Positions 27,501 through 33,500 of a stretch of DNA of 64,000 nt are shown in pieces. This DNA comes from Lagopus muta (Eukaryota > Chordata > Aves > Galliformes > Phasianidae): positions 13,423,531 to 13,487,530 of the forward strand of contig NC_064448.1 in assembly GCF_023343835.1 (NCBI RefSeq). Reading direction: 5' to 3'. The translations under genes were made by a program, and so were the position numbers. Below the pieces are notes generated by a model that saw only the letters and a list, made by a program, of their open reading frames with translations, searched no databases and was not told where the DNA came from. Positions within the stretch are counted from its first letter, which is position 1, and each line of letters opens with the position of its first letter.

Positions 27501-30500
27501 TCCCATGGTACCTTTAACTATTCAGTTATTTCTTTGTGTTATTTCTGTGAGGTGGAACTGATGATCATTTTCACAGTTTTCCAGGCCTTACATCATCCCT
27601 ATTTCTGGAACGTTTGTATTGTTGGTTCTTTCTGATTTATTATAATTTGTTTCTTTGTTTTATCATATATGGTAACAGCTTCTGTACTTTCAATTCTGCC
27701 ACTGAATAGAATGTTGAATTCTATTGTCTTAGTGGTCAGTTTTTTCTTTTTAGTTCCTGCCCAGTAGTTCAGTCTATTTCTACAGTTCTGTCTCTTAGTA
27801 TGCTTCAGTTCCTGTGTGACTGTAAGCTTTTGTGCTTCCAGTCTCACTGCAGATATGAATCTCAATTATTCTTGTTGTGCTGTCATCCCGCTGTCGCAGG
27901 ATATTATTTTTCTCTACCAGTGCACAATGTGTTACCCAAGCATTCCTTTGGAAAAAGATTCCTTAAAGTGCATCTTCAAGCATAACGCTGGCACATGTCC
28001 TCTTCTCTAAAGCCTTGTGTGACTTTCTGGTTAATTAACTGTGTCACAGTCAGTCTTCACATATACTTCTTGTTCCCCTTGCCTACTCTTAGCTCCTTAT
28101 CTTTAGAGCACTAGACCTTTCACTGGCTGTTCCTGTCCTTGTTTCATCAGTGAGGGTTGTATCTGATTCTAATGCTGTTGGTGACCTGCTGCTGTGTCAT
28201 TAGCCTTAGCCTTTTAACATGCAGAACAGAGATGCATTTTCATATTATTCTGAATCTTGCCACTTTCATGCTTCCACTTTTCTCTGGCTGGCAGGTTTTT
28301 AATTATGTCTGTTTTGAAAGTTCATGCGGGTTTAAGGTCTATAAAACACAGACAGGTGGGGAAAAAAAATGTTATTTTCTCCCTAGGTTACAAATCAGTT
28401 TGATTTTACTTTGCTTTTCACCTTTTCCTTGATCTTTTCTGCTGCAGAGACACAGATGGCAGAAGGCAAGAACAACTCCTTACAAGCAGCCTTGCAGGCA
28501 GAGGCTGCTGCTCTAAAGAAGGAGGCTGTGACACTACATCAAGAGGTGGCATCTTTGGAAAGGAGACTTGAGAATGCTGAGAAGCAAAAAAAGGATGTGC
28601 TGGTATGGCTGACAGATGCTGTGCAGGGCAGGTTCTAGCTTTTTTTTTTTTTCCTATCTATTAATAATTTTAAGGAACTTTTTTTCAGTGGAGAGTTGGT
28701 TTTCAGTGATGCTATAAAAGTTTTGTCCAAATCTGAGGAGATGCAGAATATACAAATGCTGACTAAGTCTCTTTCATTTACCTTCCTTCCATTTGTTCTT
28801 TGTTCCCTAGACTTGTTTTCCTGCTAGCTCCTGTGGCTGAGTTAGCAGGATCAACAGCTTGAGTAAGAGGTCAGTCCAGAAAGTAGAGAGAACCAATATC
28901 ACAAAATACAAGGGCAAAAGAACAAAACTGATATAAGTGATCCTTCTTAGTTTTTCTGATAGCGTTCTTCTGAATAAAGGAGAAAAAGATACTAGAGTCA
29001 TGCAGAACTTACTTATGGGGGAATCCAATTGAATAGGTAGAAGCTTCTACTAGATGTTCAGACTGCAGCTCTTGACTGCCGCCAAAGTGGAAGTTTGAAT
29101 CTAGTATGAAAACAAACCTATATAAATAGAATTACTGAATCTTTTTCTCCCTGTGTTGCAGCATGAACGGGACAGACTGCAAGCAGTTGAAGAAAAACTG
29201 ATGTGGGAGATAAAATTTCTTCAGGAATCAATCACAGCCTCAGAAACACGAGCAAACACAGCAACAGATATGAATCACTCCCTTGAACAAGAACTTCAAA
29301 CTACATTGTCTGTCTTGAAAACAAAAAATAAGGAGGTGGACACTCAGCGGGAGAAAATCCAGATGCTACAGAAAGAGGCAGCAGATGTAAAAGCTTTACA
29401 GGAGCATCTTACTCAAGTGAATGCCATCCTGTCAAAGAGAGAGGGAGAAATGAAGTTATACCAGGAACAGATGAGAATGCTGGAAAGCCAGAAAGAAATG
29501 CATAAAGCTACTCTAGATCAAGTTATTAAGGACATAAAAGAGAAAAAACAGAAGACTGAATCCCAGCAAGAACAAATTCAGGAGTTAGAGAAGCAGCAAG
29601 AGCTGCAGAGGACTGCTGTAAGCAAAATGAGCAAAGACCTGGAAGACAGAGATAAGGAGATCAGGTCCCAGCAAGAAGAAATATGGGAGCTAGAGAAGCA
29701 ACAAGAACTGCAGAGAACTGCTATAGGCAAGATGACTAAAGACCTGGCACACAGAGACCAGGAGATCAGATCCCAACAGGAAGAGATACGGGAGCTAGAG
29801 AAGCAGAGAGAACTGCAGAGGACTGCTGCAAGTAAGATGAGCAAAGATCTAAAGGAGAAAGATGAGAAGATAAGATCCCAGCAAGAACTGATAGAAGAGC
29901 TAGAGAAGCAGCAAGAACTGCAGAGGACTGCCATAAGCAAAATGAGCAAAAACCTAGAGGAGAGAGATCAGGAGATCAGATCCCAGCAAGGACTGATAGA
30001 GGAGCTAGAGAAGCACCAAGAAACGCAGAGGAATATTGTAAATAAGATGAACAAAGACCTGGAGGAGAGAGATGGGAATATAAGCACCCAGCAAGAACTG
30101 ATAGAGGAGCTGGAGAAGCATCAAGAACTGCAGAGGGCTGCTGTGAGCAAAATGAACAAAGACCTGGAGGAGAGAGATGAGAAGATCAGATCCCAGCAAG
30201 AACTGATAGAGGAGTTAAAGAAGCAGCAGGAACTGCAGAGGACTGTTGTAAGCAAGATGAGCAAAAACCTGGAGGACAGAGACCAGGAGATCAAATCCCT
30301 GCAAGAAGAGATACAGGAACTGGAGAAGCAACGAGAAATGCAGAAGACTGCTGTGAGCAAGATGAGCAAAGACCTGGAGGACAGAGACCAGGAGATTAGA
30401 TCCCAGCAAGAAGAGATACAGGAACTGGAGAAGCAACGAGAACTGCAGAGAACTGTTGTAAGCAAGATGAGCAAAGATCTGGAAGAGAGAGACCAGAAGA

Positions 30501-33500
30501 TCAAGTTTCAGGAAGGGAAGCTAATAATTCTAGAACAACACGGTACATCACAGGTGAGAAGTTTGCTAGCGGATCTTGATCATATGAAAGGAAACTTGAA
30601 GGAGAAAAACTTAGAGCTGATGTCTCTAAATCAGCAGATCAAAGAACTGGAGATGGAGAGAGAAGAGGTGAAATCTTTGCACGCAAGCCTTGAACAGCTC
30701 AGAGCAGACCTTAGGGATAGAGAGAATGAGTCTGACTCTCAAAGGGATCAGTTAAGATTCTTTCAGCAGTACAAGGAGCATCAAGAGGAGTACCTGCAAG
30801 AGCTTCAGGGTAAAGTAGCAAAAATGACACTTTCCTTATCTAAAAAAGATCAAGAGCTTGAGTCACAGCAAAAGCAAATCCAGGAAGCTGAAGAAGTCAT
30901 GGAAAAGAAGTTGAAGACTGTTTGTGACCAACTGGAGCAGACATTAGAAACCTTAAATGAAAAGGAAAGACTCCTAGACATCCAAAAGCAACAAACAAGG
31001 GAATATGAGGAAAAAACAGAACAGATGAATGTCTTACGTAGAGACTTAGAACACACTAAGGCAATATTGAGAGAGAAGGATTTAACGATTGAATCTCAGA
31101 AGGAACTGATTGAGACCTTCCAAAAACAAGAAAAAGACTCCATGCAGCAGAAGGAAATTCTGCAGCATCTTAAAGGGTCTTTAAAGGAACAAGAACAGGA
31201 AACTGTATCCCTTAGAAAGCAGTGTGAGGCATTTAAAGAAATGGAGGAAAAGCACAAAACTGATCAGGTGATTCTTCAAGAAACAAAAATGACTCTGAAA
31301 GAAAGAGAGAGAACAATAGAGGTGTTAGAGGAAGCTGTCTCTAAGCTTCAACAACAAAATGACAATACGACGATGCAGACTGCAGCTATAGTGCAGAAAC
31401 TGGAATGTGCTGAATCTTCCCTAGTAGCTAGAGATCAAGAGATAGCATCTCTGAAAGAGCATGTCCAGGATCTTCAAGAGCAGAAGGAGACAGAAGCTAA
31501 ACAGGCCAGAAGTCTACAGCAGGAACTAAACACAATGAGCAAAACAATGAAGAAGAACAACTTGGAGATTCTCAAACAGTCAGAGCAGATCAGTGTGTTT
31601 CAGATTCGTGAAGAAAGTATGAAAGTAGCACTGATGTCTTGCCAGAATCAAGTGAGTCTGCTTGAGGAAGTGGTGAGAAAGAGAAATGAAGACAATGAAA
31701 CTCTTCTGCAAAAACTCCAGCACCGAGAAGAAGAACTGAAGACCTTGCAGAATCTCCAGCTTACGCTGTCTGAGAAGAAAGAGGAGATCAAACATCATGC
31801 AGTGGAAGAGAAGTTCCTGGAAGAAGCCTTGCATGGGAGAGAACGGGAGACAAAGGGTCAAGGTGAGCAAAAAAAGTTAGAAGATGAGGAAATAAGAGAT
31901 CTTCATGAGGATTTCCAGCATGTTCAGCAGACTCCGACAGAGAAGGATGAAGAGATCAAATACCAGAGAGACAGAGTCAAGTATTTAGAGAAAACTCTGA
32001 CAGGGAAAGAAAAAGAGCTGAGGAGGCAGAGTGAACTCTTGAAACAATTAACATCAGCTCTGCATTGGAAGGATGAAGGGGAGACTCTAAAGAAACAAAT
32101 CCAGAAACTCCAAAAATGGGAGGAAGAAGAAGCAGAGAAGAGGAGGGTTCTCCAAGAGAGAGACCAGTTCTTGAAAAGGCAGAAAGAACTAGCTCAACAA
32201 CTGGAAGATGAGAGGAAAGTAAAGGGGGAAGAATTGAAGCGTGTGATTGCTATTTTGAAGCAGACTGAAAGCGGAGAAATCGAATGGAAAGAGAAGGCAC
32301 AAGCACTGACTCTTGCCCTTTCTAAGAGTGAAATGACCAATGGGACTTTGAGGGAAGAAATAGCCATCCTGCAGAGTATGGTTTCAGAGAGGGACAAGGA
32401 CCGGTTTCATCTTCAGGTAGGTGATGTGACTGGTCATCAGTCAGCTAAAATGTCTGTAAATTCTAATGTTGTTTCCCATAAATATTTACCAGCTTGGCCA
32501 AAGAACCTATGATTTCAGTCAGTAGGCTAGCCTGCCTGTGCAGCACAGGCCACAGACCATTCACCTGCTACAATTTTTTTCTGTCAAGCCCAGGACTACT
32601 GAAAGAACTACAGAGCTTGCTGTTAAATCAAGTCCAAAAGTTAGGGATTAGTAATCAGTTCTGCTGTCCAGGCAAGTTTAGCCAACGTAGTGTGGTTAGG
32701 ATTTGGCATGGAGACAAAAGGGCACAGCTGACCAAACTAATGTGGTAAACTTTATAGGATTTTTTAAAGATGGCTGAGGAGCACCAAATGACAGTGCTGA
32801 GAGTATTTTCAGAGATCTGCTGTTTCTGACCAAGCACATTCTGTTTACTTGTGAACAAGCAAGAGGTTATTTCGTTACTAGCTACATGATTATGTTTTGG
32901 TCCCTATAGCACATAGGAACATATATTGTTGTTTTAGCCTGTCAGGAAGGAAAGAAGGGACTTAATGGTGTCCATGTCTGAGGCTGGTCACCCTCTCTGA
33001 CATGTTAATTTGGTCCCTCTAACCTTTATGTGGTGACTGCTCACATAATGTCTGTGTACCGCCAGGAGGCTACTGAAGGCAGTGAGAACCTATCGTGGCT
33101 CTTGGAGAAGAAGCTGCTATGGCAGCGGCTGGAGTGTCTGCAGCAAGCAGTTGCAAGGCTGGAACATGAAAAGTCTGAGCTGAAGCAACTCAATGCTGAG
33201 CTCAGGATAACTCTTGAGCAGGTAAAAAAGGCTTTCGCTGCCTCTGCAGTGCTTGTAGTCCTCTAGAACTCAGCTTGTTTCCATATACAGTCCTTTAGAG
33301 TCCTCTGTTTACTTCCCTCTCCCACGTGGAGACGCATGGAGTTGCACATTTTCTTTCTCCACTGACACCTCACTGCTTTCACAGAAGAACATTCACTCAG
33401 GTCCTGCTCTTCTTGCCCTGCTGTCACCTTGCACTTGCAGTTGATACTCATGTTAGGAACTTCCTCTTGCTCTTTCTCTTCCATAGTCTATGCCAAGTGC

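Noticed and set aside
29578-30504. Long minus-strand reading frames opposite the CEP250 repeat array
   Set aside because: They are antisense shadows of the 105-bp repeats (Ser/Leu/Cys-rich mirror of Glu/Gln/Lys coding) with no independent family similarity.
29567-30511. Regular tandem repeats as a possible CRISPR-like array
   Set aside because: Units are contiguous 105-bp coding blocks without spacers and remain in the CEP250 frame.
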